Below are positions 30,281 through 40,216 of a DNA stretch of 64,000 bases, piece after piece. The DNA comes from Clostridia bacterium (GTDB lineage Bacteria > Bacillota > Clostridia > Acetivibrionales > JAFADI01), in NCBI GenBank assembly GCA_026418695.1, contig JAOAAU010000040.1, positions 1 through 64,000 on the forward strand, read 5' to 3'. The position numbers were made by a program, and so were the translations under genes. Below the pieces are notes generated by a model. It worked only from the letters and a program-made list of their open reading frames with translations, was not told the DNA's origin and ran no database searches. Position 1 is the first letter of the stretch, and every line of letters starts with the position of its first letter.

Positions 30281-30574
30281 ATGGAATACTCTGAATTCTG
30301 GGTAACAGACCGCGGGTCAAAACCTTGTTCACACTCAGGCTCACAGCCGGGTTCATTTAATTGTCCTCAGCTTCCGGGTACGGTTCTCCGCATATCCATC
30401 CCGCCAGGAGCAGTGATCAACTTGCTCAACCTGATTGAAGTTACATCCCCTGGTGGAATATGCCTGATTATCCGTTTACCTTTCCTCGGCGGTACTCATC
30501 CACACTTTGGAAATCTTGCAGGCATCATGGATGCCATCAGAGCAGCCGGTGGATCTGTAGAAGTAGTAAAATAA
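30281..30574 (+). CDS. Hypothetical 97-aa protein
   Basis: Strong SD aaggaggtttacatt before ATG; followed by terminator. Confidence 0.65.
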   Translation: MEYSEFWVTDRGSKPCSHSGSQPGSFNCPQLPGTVLRISIPPGAVINLLNLIEVTSPGGICLIIRLPFLGGTHPHFGNLAGIMDAIRAAGGSVEVVK

Positions 30575-30642
30575 CGGATTATGCATTAACATAAAACCGT
30601 GACTTTATGACTAATATTTCGCTTGAGTGAAATGAAAAATTA

Positions 30643-30670
30643 AGGTGGCCAGATTCTGGCCACCCTTTTC
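30643..30670. terminator. Terminator between convergent genes
   Basis: ggtggccagattctggccacccttttc. Confidence 0.8.
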
Positions 30671-30688
30671 ATTTACCAGTTTTTGATT

Positions 30689-32374
30689 TTATTTCTTTAA
30701 CAAAACACCTGTGATGTCCTTTGAAAGGCGCTTGATAAACTCTTTTGCATCCTCAATGGTACCTACAACATCCGCAAAGTGAATCGGTACTGCTATAAGG
30801 GGTTTAATAGTATTTGCAGCTTCAGCAGCTTCTTTGGCTGTCATAGTATAAGTGCCGCCCACCGGAAGGAATGCCACATCCGCATTAAAATTGCTCATTT
30901 CACCGATCACATCGGTATCTCCAGCCATATAGTATCTGGTGTTGTTTACTGTAACGATGTATCCAACCCACTGATTGGACTTAGGGTGAAAATCCTTGTT
31001 GGTGTTATAGGAAGGAACGGTTTCAAACTTGATTCCTTTAGCCTCATAGCTCTTTCCAGGTTCAACGCTGACAACATTCTTGAGGCCTTCTTTCTTAGCA
31101 CCTTCCACCCCATCGGCTGTAATCACCAAAACAGTATCCTCCTTCATGATCTTTTTGATATCCGGTATAGAGTAATGGTCCCCGTGGGTGTGGGTAATAA
31201 AGATCACATCCGCATCTTTCGGTTCGCCCTCTATGGAAAGGGGATCCACATAAAGCACCTTATCGGACTTGATTCTTATTGTTGACTGTTTCCCATGTTC
31301 CACCCCTGATAACAAATCCTTGAGTACAACCCCTTTGATGGATTTATCCAGACTGCGGATAAATTCCTTTGCATCTCGCGTTGACCCGACGATATCTGCA
31401 AAATGCACCGGTACAGCAACCTTAGGCTTGATAATATTGGCTGCTTCAGCGGCTTCCTTGGCCGTCATGGTGTACGTGCCGCCTACAGGCAGGAAAGCAA
31501 CGTCAGCTTTGATGCTGTTCATTTCCGGAATTTTGTCGGTGTCCCCGGAAAAATAATAGCTGGTTTTGTTCATTTCAAGAATATATCCAACCCATTTTTT
31601 ATCCTTGGTATGGAAATCCTTGTTTGTATTGTAGGAAGACACTGTTTTAAATTGAATCCCTGCTGCTTCATAGTTCTTTGAAGGTTCCACCGTAATGATG
31701 TTGGTGATTCCATCTTTTCTGGCTGCATCTGCCCCATCCGCTGTAATTACCAGGATTGCATCCTTTTTCATTACCTTCTTGATATCCGGTACAGAAAAAT
31801 GGTCCCCATGGGTATGAGTCACAAAAACTATATCCGCATCTTTGGGTTCACCACCGATTGAAAACGGATCGATATACACTGTCTTCTCTCCGCCAATCTT
31901 CACTGTAGACTGCTTGTAGTGGCTTACCTTATCCAGCAGGTTCAACACAGTTTTTATCGTAATCTTTCCAGCCTTCTCATCCCAATCCGGCTTGATTCCG
32001 AATCTCTGTTCAAAAAATCCGGCAGGAACAAAGAGTTTCTGTGATTTTGAGAGCACCTTTGAATCCAGGCTTGTAAATTCACCATTAATAGAAATCTTTT
32101 TCTCCCCTTCTTTGAGACAAATGGAATCACTGCCATAGGTAACAACAACTTCCCCGGTATTCGCATCCCAACGGATAGCCGCTCCCAAAGCTTCTGCGAC
32201 AGCCCTCAATGGGAGATATACGGTTTTACTCCCTGCATCCACAAAGGGTTCGGTTCCTCCCAAGTCCATGGTTTTCCCATCCATTACAATACTCGTACCT
32301 CCGATTGCACTTGCCTGTCCGGCAAATAAACCTACCATTAAAACAACCATCAAAACCCAGCTTATTTTTTTCAC
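30689..32374 (-). CDS. Secreted protein: copper-amine-oxidase-N domain plus two tandem UlaG-like metallo-beta-lactamase domains
   Basis: 561 aa; signal peptide; two HTHGDH repeats with near-identical flanks. Confidence 0.85.
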   Translation of the reverse strand: MKKISWVLMVVLMVGLFAGQASAIGGTSIVMDGKTMDLGGTEPFVDAGSKTVYLPLRAVAEALGAAIRWDANTGEVVVTYGSDSICLKEGEKKISINGEFTSLDSKVLSKSQKLFVPAGFFEQRFGIKPDWDEKAGKITIKTVLNLLDKVSHYKQSTVKIGGEKTVYIDPFSIGGEPKDADIVFVTHTHGDHFSVPDIKKVMKKDAILVITADGADAARKDGITNIITVEPSKNYEAAGIQFKTVSSYNTNKDFHTKDKKWVGYILEMNKTSYYFSGDTDKIPEMNSIKADVAFLPVGGTYTMTAKEAAEAANIIKPKVAVPVHFADIVGSTRDAKEFIRSLDKSIKGVVLKDLLSGVEHGKQSTIRIKSDKVLYVDPLSIEGEPKDADVIFITHTHGDHYSIPDIKKIMKEDTVLVITADGVEGAKKEGLKNVVSVEPGKSYEAKGIKFETVPSYNTNKDFHPKSNQWVGYIVTVNNTRYYMAGDTDVIGEMSNFNADVAFLPVGGTYTMTAKEAAEAANTIKPLIAVPIHFADVVGTIEDAKEFIKRLSKDITGVLLKK

Positions 32375-32623
32375 TTTAACTCCCCCTTATTTCTTTGAAT
32401 TTAAATTCCTTTGATGACTTTATTATAGTGTGGAAAGTTTTGAGCATCATTAGAGTTCCATTAAAAATGAATTCAGTTCTCTAATTCAATCTTAATTTTC
32501 CATTCTGCCCGAGCTGTCAGCCCGATTCAATAAAGCATGGTTGAATTATAAATCATCTCGAAACACAGGTTAATTGCATATATTCAACAATTCTTTGCTT
32601 ATCTGCAATTTTTTATCCCGGAA

Positions 32624-32663
32624 GAAAAAAACCCTGCAACGGGTTGTCCCACTGCAGGGTTTA
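32624..32663 (-). terminator. Terminator of AraC-family gene
   Basis: aaccctgca...tgcagggtt with T-rich 3' side on minus strand. Confidence 0.8.
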
Positions 32664-32684
32664 AAACTTATGCCTTTTTATATT

Positions 32685-33602
32685 TCAGCGCATCAGCCAG
32701 CAGTTTTGCTGACGATATTCACTGGGTGAGCAGCCGGTACTCTTTTTGAACATTCTCACAAAGTGGGCGGGATCCTTGAAGCCTAACCTGTCCATGATCT
32801 CTACAATAGGAATCATAGTATCTCTCAGCATTGCAGAAGCAATATTCATCCTCAGCTTGATCAGATAGGTCATCACAGGCAGACCAACCTCTTCATTGAA
32901 GCGTTTGTTCAGGGTTGTCCTGTTGATGTGAAATACCTTGGACAATTCCTCCAGCGTAATTTTATTCTGATAATGCGTATGAAGGTAGAGGATTACTTTG
33001 CTGATCTCTTCTGAAATGCTGTCCACAACAATTTCCTCCCTGGCTTGGGGTTCCATATAAGCCCGTTCTGTAAGAAAAAGTGCTTCAAGCAGGTAAGAAC
33101 GGCTTCTGCAAGGCCAAAATCCGTCTCTTTGTTCTGCCAGTTCAAAGCTCAAGGTATCAAAGAGCTGTTGAATTTTTTTCAATGACATGTATCCAATCGG
33201 AAGTATCCCGTGAAAGCTCTCATTTCTTTCAAAGAACGGCCGCAGCCAATGCCTGTCACGGATATCCGTCAGCAGGAACTGTTCTGAGCCCGCCCGGGTA
33301 TTTTCAAAAGTAAACGCACTGTTAATAAAACTCGGATGAAAATATAATGACTTTGCCTTGATGTTGGAGACCTGTTCGACTTCCGGCAGTTCGAGTTCAT
33401 TCAAGCATACCAGGGCTGGAGCGGATACCAGTTCGCGTCGATGAGCAAGACGAATGAACCCTGTACCTTCCTCGATAATCAACAATCGGTAGCTCCCATT
33501 CTGTAAATTTTGAGAAAAGTCTTCCTTGAGGTTGCATTTTAACGGCACTTTCATTCCCGGGTAGTGGTTGATTCCCAGAGTATAGGTTTCCATCGGTTTC
33601 AC
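32685..33602 (-). CDS. AraC family transcriptional regulator
   Basis: C-terminal double HTH: ITLEELSKVFHINRTTLNKRFNEEVG...GFKDPAHFVRMFKKSTGCSPSEYR. Confidence 0.9.
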   Translation of the reverse strand: MKPMETYTLGINHYPGMKVPLKCNLKEDFSQNLQNGSYRLLIIEEGTGFIRLAHRRELVSAPALVCLNELELPEVEQVSNIKAKSLYFHPSFINSAFTFENTRAGSEQFLLTDIRDRHWLRPFFERNESFHGILPIGYMSLKKIQQLFDTLSFELAEQRDGFWPCRSRSYLLEALFLTERAYMEPQAREEIVVDSISEEISKVILYLHTHYQNKITLEELSKVFHINRTTLNKRFNEEVGLPVMTYLIKLRMNIASAMLRDTMIPIVEIMDRLGFKDPAHFVRMFKKSTGCSPSEYRQQNCWLMR

Positions 33603-33759
33603 CTGCCAAGTTCTTTACTCTTGAAACTACAAGGTAAAATTTAGATGTATATCCTATTTTAACATTCACAGCGAGAGAAAAAAATGATTAAAGTAGACAA
33701 AAAAACCATTCAAGGTTATCCAATTTTGAATGGTTCTCATAGTAGTTGAATTGTTTTTA

Positions 33760-34329
33760 TTAAAGGATAAAAGCACCGGCAATTCCTGCCAGGATGGTCA
33801 GCGTAATAGGTCCTACTTTAAATTTTATTGATAAAAAGACGGTGGCAGCGCAGATGATCAGCGCCGGGATACTGATATAGCTTAACGGACTCTTTAATCC
33901 TTCGTAACTAAAGAGTTTCTCCTGGAAGATGGAGGTATTTGCAAAAAACAACACCGCTGAAGCGATCAATCCAACAGTTGCAGGCCGGATTCCATCAAGT
34001 ACCGCTTGAACAATTTTACTGGATTTGAATTTATAAAAGAAAGCTGAAATAATCAAAATAAGTATAAAGGACGGAAGTGATACGCCGACGGTTGCAAATG
34101 CAGCCCCCCAGAAACCCGCATATTTGAAGCCAACATAGGTTGCTGCATTGACTGCAATGGGTCCTGGAGTCATTTGCGAGAGTGCAACCACGTCGGAGAA
34201 TTCCTTTGCCGGCATAAAACCGAATTTTTCGATTTCCTGATAGATCATGGAGAGCATGGCATATCCCCCGCCAAAGCTAAACATCCCCACCTTGAAAAAC
34301 ACATAAAACAATTGAAGCAGTTTAAGCAT
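33760..34329 (-). CDS. Chromate transporter subunit
   Basis: FFKVGMFSFGGGYAMLSMI; start revised to ATG overlapping the upstream stop. Confidence 0.9.
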   Translation of the reverse strand: MLKLLQLFYVFFKVGMFSFGGGYAMLSMIYQEIEKFGFMPAKEFSDVVALSQMTPGPIAVNAATYVGFKYAGFWGAAFATVGVSLPSFILILIISAFFYKFKSSKIVQAVLDGIRPATVGLIASAVLFFANTSIFQEKLFSYEGLKSPLSYISIPALIICAATVFLSIKFKVGPITLTILAGIAGAFIL

Positions 34330-34921
34330 GCTTTGTACCTCCGTTGAAAAGATACAGTCCATATCCTGCAACTCCGCCAAATACGATGGCCCAGGCAGCA
34401 TGAATGTTCCATATCGTAATAGCCAGGAAAGCAGCAATGGCAATGAAATAACCCAGTCTGCCCTTTACGGCATTCCTGCCCAGTTTGATGGCTGCTAACA
34501 GGATGAGACCGGCAGAGGCTGCCCTGATTCCTGCAAACACCTTTTCAACATAAATATTTCCCTGCAGTCCTATCAGTAAAGTCACGACAAGGATAATCGA
34601 CACAAAGGCCGGAAGAATTACACCAAAAGCGGCGGCCACAGCACCGCTCTTTCCTGCCACCTTGTTTCCCACAAAAATGGAGGTATTGATGGCGATGACC
34701 CCCGGAACAGACTGGGAAATGGCAAAGATATCGATGATTTCTTCCTCCGCCACCCAACTTCGGTTGTCCACTACCTCCCGCTGTATAAGCGGCAGCATGG
34801 CAAGGCCTCCACCGAAGGTAAAACCTCCGATCTTCAGAAATATCATAAAAAGATCCCATAATACTTTGATTTTTTTCATGTCTTCATCTCTTTTCAATTG
34901 CTTTGGAATTATAGCGGTCAC
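34322..34921 (-). CDS. Chromate transporter subunit
   Basis: FLKIGGFTFGGGLAMLPLIQREVV; paired short-chain ChrA arrangement. Confidence 0.9.
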   Translation of the reverse strand: MTAIIPKQLKRDEDMKKIKVLWDLFMIFLKIGGFTFGGGLAMLPLIQREVVDNRSWVAEEEIIDIFAISQSVPGVIAINTSIFVGNKVAGKSGAVAAAFGVILPAFVSIILVVTLLIGLQGNIYVEKVFAGIRAASAGLILLAAIKLGRNAVKGRLGYFIAIAAFLAITIWNIHAAWAIVFGGVAGYGLYLFNGGTKHA

Positions 34922-35075
34922 TGATAAGAATTTGTTTTCATCATTTATGCCATTATAATCCTCTTGATATTTTTATGTCAATTTCAAATATTCATCTCCG
35001 TTTCACAATTATTCACTCTATATCATATAGTAGTATGATGTATGAAATGATATCATTCATGGGGGATACCAGCGT

Positions 35076-35828
35076 ATGCTTTTCAATTCATTCGACCGCC
35101 CGTCACTGCGAATGCAAACATCCTCAAATAATTTTGTCGTCCTTGATTATAAGTTCGGCGACGTCACCGGAGATGGGATACCTGATCATATTTACCTCAC
35201 CGGTTATAAACGATACGGAAATGACAGTTCTTTTGCTGATCAGATCACTCTGCAGATTCAGGATGGTCACACTTATCAGGTTGTCAGCCTTCCTCTTGAG
35301 GTCAATGGCGGTTACCACCCCTCTCTGTTTCCGGGTGATTTCAATGGAGACGGGGTGTTGGATACCCTGATCAGCATTGACTCCGGCGGAAGCGGTGGTA
35401 TCGGCTTCTTTTATATCTTCTCTTACCGGAATAAACGTGCAATACTTCTATTTGATTTTGAAAAGTTCAACAATCGCTACCGATATGATGTAACTTATAT
35501 GGACCATTACAAAGTACATGTCCAAAGCAAGACCTTGAATAAAGGGTATATCCTTGATATTAGTACAAGAGAACCGGAATATCTGTCCGCCTTATACAAT
35601 ACCGCCGGGAAGCTTATAAAGCCCGTAAAGGGAGATGTACTGCCTTTAGGAGGGATATTCCCCATAGATATTAACAGGGACAGTATCTATGAACTTTTGG
35701 CGGTTCAGAGAATTATCGGAATTGCCAATGCGGATACCCTCGGTACTGTGGAAACAACTTTGAAATGGGATCAGTCTTCTTTTAAGACAATACATCAGGT
35801 TGTAACCATTCAGGGAACGCCCCTTTAG
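35076..35828 (+). CDS. VCBS/FG-GAP-like repeat protein
   Basis: KFGDVTGDGIPDHIYL, GDFNGDGVLDTLIS, DINRDSIYELL. Confidence 0.7.
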   Translation: MLFNSFDRPSLRMQTSSNNFVVLDYKFGDVTGDGIPDHIYLTGYKRYGNDSSFADQITLQIQDGHTYQVVSLPLEVNGGYHPSLFPGDFNGDGVLDTLISIDSGGSGGIGFFYIFSYRNKRAILLFDFEKFNNRYRYDVTYMDHYKVHVQSKTLNKGYILDISTREPEYLSALYNTAGKLIKPVKGDVLPLGGIFPIDINRDSIYELLAVQRIIGIANADTLGTVETTLKWDQSSFKTIHQVVTIQGTPL

Positions 35829-35907
35829 CATTGCTTTTATCAGGGTAAAATCTTGTTCCTGCTTCCGTTAACATAACATATACTGTATTAGAACATTCTA
35901 TGAAAGG

Positions 35908-36348
35908 ATGAACGAGATGCAGTTCTATTATGGAGAAAAAATGCCCCTGAGGGTTCTTGATGAAGCAGAATTTTGGAAGCTTCAGGAGTCGGAACATACG
36001 GTTGTCATTCGAAAGATCGTTCCCAATTTGGAAAAAGAGTTCGTAAGGCAGCTTGAAAACTGGCAGCTGTTGCTGTCCCAAGCTCAGGCTGCAGCTGTAA
36101 GGCTGATTGAGGAAGTCATCCGCTCAGGTTCCAATCTGACGCCCATGCAGCTCCAGCGAATAATGCAATATATTGAGTTTGCACTTCGCCAGAGCCAGCA
36201 GTTTGTGATGTTTTTAAACCAGATGTCCGCTCAAAGCGCTGCCATCCGAAGCAACCCAATAGCGCAAACCGTTGTAAGCCACATTATCCGGGAGTCCGAA
36301 TACTTTATTGGTATCGCGCAAGCCTCCTTATCCAGGCATATGTCGTAA
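35908..36348 (+). CDS. DUF2935-like protein
   Basis: 146 aa helical protein; RVLDEAEFWKLQESEHTVVIRKIVP. Confidence 0.6.
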   Translation: MNEMQFYYGEKMPLRVLDEAEFWKLQESEHTVVIRKIVPNLEKEFVRQLENWQLLLSQAQAAAVRLIEEVIRSGSNLTPMQLQRIMQYIEFALRQSQQFVMFLNQMSAQSAAIRSNPIAQTVVSHIIRESEYFIGIAQASLSRHMS

Positions 36349-36355
36349 GCAGCAT

Positions 36356-36381
36356 AAAAGCCGTCCCCGTGGGCGGCTTTT
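36356..36381 (+). terminator. Terminator
   Basis: aaaagccgtccccgtgggcggctttt. Confidence 0.75.
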
Positions 36382-36386
36382 CTAAT

Positions 36387-37274
36387 CTATTTCCATAGAT
36401 GTGCATAGTCCTTTATAAATTGTCTTACAGTGATGGGAGGCCTTCCAAGGAGAAGTTCGGTATCGGCAGTAACTTTTTTAGCAAAGCCGATGCGGGCTGT
36501 AAAATAGATTCCCTGCATGACCGTAATAAATTCCTTGGCAACACCGGCTTCCTTCATTCTTTTACTATATTCCCCAGGCGTTGGGTCAGCATAGGTAATT
36601 TTTCTCCCAAGCTCCTCAGAAAAAATCTCCGCTACCTCAAAGTAATCCAAAGCCTCGCTTCCTGTCAGCGGATAGGCTTTATTCCTATGGCCTTCCTCCA
36701 TCAATGCCTTCGCCCCGATTTCTGCAATGTCACGGCAATCGATAAAGCTGGTTTTCCCTTTCCCGGCCGGTACGAATATTTCATTTCTAAGCTTGATATC
36801 TTCACGGTAGAATTCGCTCAGGTTTTGCATGAAAAAGCTGGGACGCAGGAAAGTATAAGAAATTTTCTTTTTAAGAATGTGCTTCTCGATTTTGTAATGA
36901 GGCACAATGGGGTTGTTTTCAACGCCCAGCAGCGATAGAAATACAATATGCTCTACACCATTCTCGATCGCTGCATCAATCACCGGGTTGATATACTTTT
37001 TTGTGTTTGAGATGGCCGGAGGCCTCATCAGGAACAGACGGTCAACATCCTTAAACGCCGCTGCACAGGTTTCAGGCTTTTCAAAGTCAAACGCTACATA
37101 TTCCAAGCCATCTCCCAATACAGATTTGGCTTTTTCGATACTTTGCCTCCTGATAGCAGCCTTGACTGGATGTTTCCCCTTGTCAAGAAGCTTTGCAATA
37201 TCCATTCCAACAGTTCCTGTGATTCCTGTAACCAGAATTTTTTTCATGAAACCCTCCGAAAATTCTTTTCTCAA
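36387..37274 (-). CDS. NmrA-like NAD(P)-binding protein
   Basis: ILVTGITGTVGMDIAKLL. Start may be internal. Confidence 0.85.
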   Translation of the reverse strand: MRKEFSEGFMKKILVTGITGTVGMDIAKLLDKGKHPVKAAIRRQSIEKAKSVLGDGLEYVAFDFEKPETCAAAFKDVDRLFLMRPPAISNTKKYINPVIDAAIENGVEHIVFLSLLGVENNPIVPHYKIEKHILKKKISYTFLRPSFFMQNLSEFYREDIKLRNEIFVPAGKGKTSFIDCRDIAEIGAKALMEEGHRNKAYPLTGSEALDYFEVAEIFSEELGRKITYADPTPGEYSKRMKEAGVAKEFITVMQGIYFTARIGFAKKVTADTELLLGRPPITVRQFIKDYAHLWK

Positions 37275-37281
37275 TATTCAA

Positions 37282-38658
37282 CTATTCAGGCTGCAGCTTC
37301 GTCGCTAAATGCCGTTCATGTTTATCTTCCAGCCGTCTTAATTCTCTCCAAATCCAAAAGCCGGTGAGTAACGAAGCTCCTAAATCCGCAACCGGTCCTG
37401 CGAAGACCACTCCGTGAAGTCCAAAGAAAAGCGGCAGGATCAATACTGCCGGGATCAGAAGAATAATCTGTCTCGAAAGGCTTAAAAACGCAGACTGCTT
37501 TGCTTTTCCAATGGCCTGAAAGTAGTTGGCGCTGATGATCTGGAAGCCAATCACCGGAAGGAATATCAAAAACGCCCTTAAAGCATAAATGCTAAATTCG
37601 ATCAACTGTGTATCATCGTTGTTAAAAATGTGCACGATCTGCCTCGGAATCAGCTGTACGACCCCAAACCCGACGCATACAATGGCTGTAGCTCCGATAA
37701 TCGCAAGTTTGAGCGCTTCCTTCACTCTGTCAAAGTTTTTTGCACCGTAATTATATCCGATGATGGGCTGTACTCCCTGGTTGATTCCAAAAATCGGCAT
37801 CATAATCAACGTCAGGATGCTTGTAACAATTCCCATTCCTGCAATCGCAACATCACCGCCATATACTTTCAGTCTCCAGTTCAATATGAAATTAACAAGG
37901 CTTGCCGCCAGCTGAAGAGCAAAAGGTGCAGATCCAAGGCCCAGTATGCTTTTAATTACTACTTGATCCGGCTTTAGGTTCTTCAAGTGAATTTTCAGCG
38001 TGCTTTTACCGGAAAAGAAGTAATTCAAAACCCATGCCGCTGAAACTCCTTGCGAAATGATGGTTGCAAGGGCTGACCCCTTGATCCCCCACCCAAAAAT
38101 CATGATAAACAGCCAGCACAGGATGATATTGAGCACTGCGCCCACCAGCATGGTCATCATGGCTACCTTCGGATTTCCTTCTCCGCGGATAAAGTTGTTC
38201 ATACCAAAACCAATTCCCTGGAAAATAACGCCAATCAAAATGATCTGCAGAAAATCCCGTGCATAAGGCAGCACTTCACTGCTGGCGCCTAGGAGCTTGA
38301 TGATGGGGGTCAGGAAAATCAACCCCAGCGCAGTTAATACCAGTGAAATGACAATCAAAAGCATAAATGCGTTGCCCAAAATGTGCTCCGCTTCCTGCCT
38401 GTTCCCCTGTCCAAGCCTTATAGATACCAGTGAATTGGCTCCCAGACCGATGAGCATCATACAAGCCATGAGAATCAGCATCACAGGAAACGTAAGCGTA
38501 ACTCCGGCAAGCCCGAGCTGTCCTACGCTGTGTCCTACAAAAGCCCTGTCGATAACACTGTACAGGGCATTCACCAACATACCTACCATCGCAGGTATGG
38601 AAAATTTCAATAAAAGATTAAGTACCTTACCTTCTCCCAATTGTTTTGAGCGTTCCAT
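37282..38658 (-). CDS. MATE family efflux transporter
   Basis: 458 aa; 12-TM pattern, FSIPAMVGMLVNALYSVIDRAFVGHSVG. Confidence 0.93.
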   Translation of the reverse strand: MERSKQLGEGKVLNLLLKFSIPAMVGMLVNALYSVIDRAFVGHSVGQLGLAGVTLTFPVMLILMACMMLIGLGANSLVSIRLGQGNRQEAEHILGNAFMLLIVISLVLTALGLIFLTPIIKLLGASSEVLPYARDFLQIILIGVIFQGIGFGMNNFIRGEGNPKVAMMTMLVGAVLNIILCWLFIMIFGWGIKGSALATIISQGVSAAWVLNYFFSGKSTLKIHLKNLKPDQVVIKSILGLGSAPFALQLAASLVNFILNWRLKVYGGDVAIAGMGIVTSILTLIMMPIFGINQGVQPIIGYNYGAKNFDRVKEALKLAIIGATAIVCVGFGVVQLIPRQIVHIFNNDDTQLIEFSIYALRAFLIFLPVIGFQIISANYFQAIGKAKQSAFLSLSRQIILLIPAVLILPLFFGLHGVVFAGPVADLGASLLTGFWIWRELRRLEDKHERHLATKLQPE

Positions 38659-38659
38659 T

Positions 38660-39139
38660 TCAGTTCTCCTTTTCGAATTCAGACAAGTTGCTGAAAATCC
38701 TTTTTAGATAGTTTTCAAAATCTGCTGTCTCTTCTTTCTTAAAACCTTGATAGAATAGATCTGCAATTTCATGCAGGACTTTTTCATATACTTCTTTTAT
38801 TTTGGAGTCCTTGTTCAGAACACGGATCAATATCTTCCTGCGATCTTCTCTGCTCGGTTCACGCCTGATATGACCCGCTGCCTCCAATCGATCCAACATG
38901 CTCGTCAGTGTGGATTTCTCAAGAGATGTTATCCTGGATACCTCCTGAATGGAAATCCCGTCATGCTGCCAGAGAAAAAACAGAATCCTGCCCTGTGCAG
39001 GGTTAATCTCCTCGATATTATACTGCTTTAACTTTTTAGCAAAAATCCTCTCCGATATCTGATGTATCTTGGAAATGTAGAATCCTCCCTGGGGTAATGG
39101 ACATTCCGGCATTTGCCTACCTCCAAAAATCAATTTCAT
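38660..39139 (-). CDS. MarR family transcriptional regulator
   Basis: 159 aa; wHTH ISIQEVSRITSLEKSTLTSMLDRLEAAGHIRREPSREDRR. Confidence 0.92.
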   Translation of the reverse strand: MKLIFGGRQMPECPLPQGGFYISKIHQISERIFAKKLKQYNIEEINPAQGRILFFLWQHDGISIQEVSRITSLEKSTLTSMLDRLEAAGHIRREPSREDRRKILIRVLNKDSKIKEVYEKVLHEIADLFYQGFKKEETADFENYLKRIFSNLSEFEKEN

Positions 39140-39154
39140 GTAGGAATATATTAC

Positions 39155-39169
39155 ATAGTATAGTACTAT
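39155..39169. promoter_or_regulatory. Candidate MarR operator
   Basis: Palindrome ATAGTA-tag-TACTAT 16 nt upstream of marR start. Confidence 0.4.
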
Positions 39170-39215
39170 ATAAAACTATTTTCAAGTAGTATATTTATTT
39201 TTACTAATTTTATGC

Positions 39216-39280
39216 ATGTGTCAGGGGGACGGTTCTTGTGACATAGAATTCATGTCACAAGAACCGTCCCCCTGACACAT
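39216..39280. repeat. REP-like perfect inverted repeat, 29-bp arms
   Basis: atgtgtcagggggacggttcttgtgacat / atgtcacaagaaccgtccccctgacacat, 7-nt loop. Confidence 0.9.
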
Positions 39281-39363
39281 ACACACCCCTGACACATAAA
39301 AAAGGAGCCTTCTCAATTCATTTGAAAGCCCCTGCCCACCCCAGCCGAGTGATTTATAGCTTT

Positions 39364-40008
39364 TTACAGCATCTTCATCAGCGGACTTCCGGAAGCAATG
39401 ATATCCTCTATTTGATATACCGTTATCGGGAATTCAGGCAATCCGTAAACATAAGCCGTTATCTCATAAGTCTGGAAGTAGATCACCAGAATTTTATCCG
39501 CGATATAAAAATCCTGATCCGGCCGGATTCCCTTGAATTCGTCCAGCGTATGAAGATCCCGTGTCTTGATCTGCTGAGCGATCAGGTCTGAAAGTACTTT
39601 TACATAGTCGCTTCCGGGTTTGAATAACTCCGGCAACTGATAAATCTTTCCGGTGGTTATATCAAAAGTCAGGGACTTAACCACGGTAAGGCCGTGCGCG
39701 GCCGGATAGGCCATGGTATAATTGCCGATAGACAGGCTGAGCACATCCCGCTGGTTGTTTTTGATTTCGTAGAAACCCCGAACTGTTAATTTCAGCGGCT
39801 GGGGATATCCCTGCACGCTGATCAGCTGGTTTGTCTGATCGTAAATCAACTGATTGACCAGGTGAAGGATCGCATCATTGATTTTCTTCTGTACTGCAGA
39901 ATTCTTCATGCCTATAGCAACAGGGTAATCAATATGCATTCCGTAAGCAGGTTTGATGATCTGCCTGGTAATTATCTGAACCGGACTCTGAGAAGTATTC
40001 ATCTTCAT
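39364..40008 (-). CDS. DUF3298-like protein
   Basis: 214 aa; YTMAYPAAHGLTVVKSLTFDITTGKIYQLPELF. Confidence 0.7.
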   Translation of the reverse strand: MKMNTSQSPVQIITRQIIKPAYGMHIDYPVAIGMKNSAVQKKINDAILHLVNQLIYDQTNQLISVQGYPQPLKLTVRGFYEIKNNQRDVLSLSIGNYTMAYPAAHGLTVVKSLTFDITTGKIYQLPELFKPGSDYVKVLSDLIAQQIKTRDLHTLDEFKGIRPDQDFYIADKILVIYFQTYEITAYVYGLPEFPITVYQIEDIIASGSPLMKML

Positions 40009-40216
40009 CGACTCACTGACAAAAAGTATTCCTGGTATATCATATACAAGTCAGCAGTTCGTGGTTCATTATTTTGATCTTCAGAAGCTATTGCTAAAAT
40101 GTGCAAGAATATACTATTATATTCTTAGACTTGATTTGTTTTTATGAGTATCCGGGGTTGATCGTTCAAATAACCCCTTTCCCATTAAGAAAAACAGTTT
40201 TTTAGGAGGTCTTAAA

